Shown piece after piece: positions 61,459 through 64,000 of a DNA stretch of 64,000 nt. A program made the position numbers and the translations under genes. Origin of the DNA: an uncultured Clostridium sp. (GTDB lineage: Bacteria; Bacillota; Clostridia; Peptostreptococcales; Peptostreptococcaceae); NCBI GenBank assembly GCA_945871955.1, contig CAMBXR010000009.1, positions 1 through 64,000 of the forward strand, written 5' to 3'. The notes below the pieces were generated by a model. It saw nothing but the letters and a program-made list of their open reading frames with translations, ran no database searches and was not told the DNA's origin. Every line of letters begins with the position of its first letter. Within the stretch, counting starts at the first letter, position 1.

Positions 61459-62562
61459 TTACATATTTATTTTTACATTGTACTTTTCTAAAGCATCTTG
61501 TAATAATGTATTTTGTTTATTACTAGTTAAAGCCTCTATTAATGAATCCTTTTCATCTTCAAAGTCACTATACTTTTGCCCAGTCTTCTTAATTATATGA
61601 TAGCCATAACTAGTTTCTACAACTTTAGAATAAATTTCATTATTTTCTAGTGAAAAAGCAGCCTTTTCAAAATTCTCATCCATTTGTCCTTCACTAAAAT
61701 ACCCTAAATCGCCACCATTGCTTGCTGTAGCTTTATCATCTGAATATTCTAGTGCTAGATCATCAAAACTTTCACCATTTTGTGCTCTTTTTAATATCTT
61801 CTCTGCCAGCTCTTTATTTTCTTTCTTTTTCTCATCACTTAATTCTTTACCATCTTCATCATAATTACTAATTAATATATGAGAAGCTCTGACTTCAAAG
61901 AAGTCGTCCTTATTGTTGTTGTAATAATTTTTAGCCTCTTCCTCACTTACTTCAGAGTTATTTTGTAAATACTGAGTTGCTATTATTTCCTTTTTTAGAT
62001 TTTCCTTTATATAATTTTCTGTTAAATCAAACTTGCTTAAAAATTCCTTTTCTGTTAAGTTAAAGTATGTTGTTATTGTTGACATAGTTTTAGAGTAGTT
62101 ATCACTAAGTTCTTCATTACTAATTTCAATACCATCTTCTACACCAGCTTTATATAAAGCTTCTAAATTAGTCATATAATTTAAAGTATTAGTTTCTTGT
62201 GACTCAATTTCTTCATCTGATAACTTCTTTAAACCTTTATAATAGAAAAATGGATTCATTCTTTTTTCTAAGTCTTCTCCTGTTATTTTCACATCTTCAA
62301 TAGTAGCTAAAACCTGTGATTTTGAATAAGCCCTATGATTTATTGGTAAACTTCTACCAAATTCTTTTCCAACGTAAAATCCTACGCCGATGCCTATAAT
62401 TGCTACAAATAATAAATATAATACTATTTTGCTATCTTTTTTGCTTATAAATTTTAATTTATTTTTTGTTTCATTTTTATGTGAATTCTCTATAAGTTTT
62501 TCATCTATAATAGGGTTATTTTTCAATTTTTTATTTTCTATATTTTGCCTATTTTGAGACAT
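61459..62562 (-). CDS. Membrane-anchored peptidyl-prolyl cis-trans isomerase (PrsA/SurA-like, parvulin domain)
   Basis: N-terminal TM; parvulin EVRASHILISNYDEDGK...FDDLALEYSDDKATASNGGDLGYFSEGQMDENFEKAAFSLENNEIYSKVVETSYGYHIIKKTG. Confidence 0.92.
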   Translation of the reverse strand: MSQNRQNIENKKLKNNPIIDEKLIENSHKNETKNKLKFISKKDSKIVLYLLFVAIIGIGVGFYVGKEFGRSLPINHRAYSKSQVLATIEDVKITGEDLEKRMNPFFYYKGLKKLSDEEIESQETNTLNYMTNLEALYKAGVEDGIEISNEELSDNYSKTMSTITTYFNLTEKEFLSKFDLTENYIKENLKKEIIATQYLQNNSEVSEEEAKNYYNNNKDDFFEVRASHILISNYDEDGKELSDEKKKENKELAEKILKRAQNGESFDDLALEYSDDKATASNGGDLGYFSEGQMDENFEKAAFSLENNEIYSKVVETSYGYHIIKKTGQKYSDFEDEKDSLIEALTSNKQNTLLQDALEKYNVKINM

Positions 62563-62675
62563 TTCTCTCCTCCTAAATTTCTTTTGCTTATATATTATAT
62601 ATTACAACATATAATAGTTTTTGTGTGAATAGTAATGGAAAGTAATATGAAATTTTTATGAATTTTAAAATAAAT

Positions 62676-63233
62676 TTATAATTTTCGTATTAAAAATGGA
62701 GTTATTATAACTGCGCCGATCAACCCGTCAACCATATCTACCATAGTATCTTTTAATCCTCCTGCCTGACAATTTATTTTAAATAAAACATCTAAAGTAA
62801 ATTCTAATACTTCCCACAAGTTGCCAATAGCTAAACTAAACATAAAAATAAATATAGCGAAAAATATGTTTTTTATATTTTTCCTATCTTCTTCTTTAGT
62901 ACAAACCTTAATAACTATATATCCAACCACACCTCCAATGCATCCTGACCATATATGCAAGGCATCGTCATAATGATTTACTTTGTATAGTCCATAGCAA
63001 GTCCCAAGGATTAGTGAAGATAATATAAATATATCTAACATAATTGTTATCATGTCATTGAATAAATAATCAAATTTTTTATTGCATACTTTAAGTATAA
63101 TTGTAAGAACAATACAACCTAAACATATGGCTGAGTAATTATATTTTTTGATGATTATAAAATAAATTATTGATATAAAATAAAATACACATAGTACTAT
63201 ACTTAATATTTTTAATAAATTAAGCTTTTTCAT
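62676..63233 (-). CDS. Polytopic membrane protein (DUF2238/YjdJ-like)
   Basis: YDDALHIWSGCIGG...LAIGNLWEVLEFTLDVLF...GLKDTMVDMVDGLIGAVI pattern. Confidence 0.6.
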   Translation of the reverse strand: MKKLNLLKILSIVLCVFYFISIIYFIIIKKYNYSAICLGCIVLTIILKVCNKKFDYLFNDMITIMLDIFILSSLILGTCYGLYKVNHYDDALHIWSGCIGGVVGYIVIKVCTKEEDRKNIKNIFFAIFIFMFSLAIGNLWEVLEFTLDVLFKINCQAGGLKDTMVDMVDGLIGAVIITPFLIRKL

Positions 63234-63249
63234 AAAATCTTCATTTTCT

Positions 63250-64000
63250 CTATTTATATAATTTAGGATCTATATGATTTTTCTCTTCACCATAGAACTT
63301 CAAAGGTTTTAGAGCTGGTCCATTTAAAATCTCACCTTTGTAATTAAATCTACTTCCATGACATGGACAATCCCAAGATTTAGCTTCACTATTAAATCTA
63401 AGTTCGCATCCTAAATGTGTACATGTTATATCAACTATATATAAATGTCCTTCTTTATCTCTGTAAACACCATATCTTTCTCCATTGATATTTACTATTT
63501 TTCCTTCATCCTTTTGTGGTAATTCACTATCACCAGCATTCAATTTTCCTTTTATATAGTCATATGCTACTTCCAAATTAAATCCTAAAAACTTCGTATT
63601 TAAATAACTTTTAGCTCTAGTTGGATTATATAGTTCTTCATATTTAGATGAATTTTTACATATTAAATCCTTAATTATTAAGCTTCCTACACTTCCATTA
63701 CTTAATCCCCATTTGGACGTTCCTGTAACAATATAAACATTATTTTGTTTTGAATTTATTCGACCTATATAAGGTATATTATCAAAGGATACATAATCTT
63801 GAGCAGACCATTTAGATATAATTTCACCTATTTCAAAATTATCTCTAGCATATTTCTCTATAGTTTCATAAGTTTTCTCTTCATTATTACATTTTCCTGT
63901 TTTGTGGTCCTCTCCACCTATTATTAAATAATTTTCTCCCTTTGCATCTTCATAATTTCTAAAAGTTCTTGTAGGTTTTTCCACATTGATATAATTTCCG
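63250..64000 (-). CDS. C-terminal part of FAD-dependent oxidoreductase with Rieske [2Fe-2S] domain (truncated by window edge)
   Basis: CTHLGCELRFNSEAKSWDCPCHGSRFNYKGEILNGPALKPL; the frame stays open to the window end beyond the ORF-track ATG. Confidence 0.88.
   Translation of the reverse strand, partial: GNYINVEKPTRTFRNYEDAKGENYLIIGGEDHKTGKCNNEEKTYETIEKYARDNFEIGEIISKWSAQDYVSFDNIPYIGRINSKQNNVYIVTGTSKWGLSNGSVGSLIIKDLICKNSSKYEELYNPTRAKSYLNTKFLGFNLEVAYDYIKGKLNAGDSELPQKDEGKIVNINGERYGVYRDKEGHLYIVDITCTHLGCELRFNSEAKSWDCPCHGSRFNYKGEILNGPALKPLKFYGEEKNHIDPKLYK

Overview
AT-rich (roughly 27% GC by eye) Firmicutes chromosome segment. Gene content suggests Peptostreptococcaceae, near Clostridioides / Paraclostridium / Paeniclostridium / Romboutsia; this is an inference and no search was run. 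Most of the window is conserved chromosomal content: proC, a Ppx/GppA phosphatase, a SAM-riboswitch-controlled metNIQ operon, class II RNR (nrdJ), an opuC-type osmolyte ABC transporter, the ispG-rseP-dxr-cdsA-uppS-frr-pyrH-tsf-rpsB block, a D,D-carboxypeptidase, an ECF-like sigma factor with a probable membrane partner, a SpoVB-like flippase, a patatin, T-box-controlled asnS, and the Csp spore-germination locus (cspBA, cspC). No rRNA, tRNA, CRISPR array, transposase or integrase was seen. Best leads: (1) cspBA has a complete reading frame and a strong Shine-Dalgarno but no ATG/GTG/TTG start, implying AUU or AUA initiation; (2) an orphan, compact family-B-like DNA polymerase with a variant motif C and no visible phage context; (3) a tail-anchored pseudokinase in an operon with an AI-2E-type exporter and a bactofilin-like membrane protein; (4) an orphan ~66 aa ORF behind a perfect TTGACA-N17-TATAAT promoter with its own terminator; (5) an XRE regulator with an ImmA/IrrE-like domain that has lost its zinc motif; (6) a pentapeptide-repeat/K+-channel fusion.
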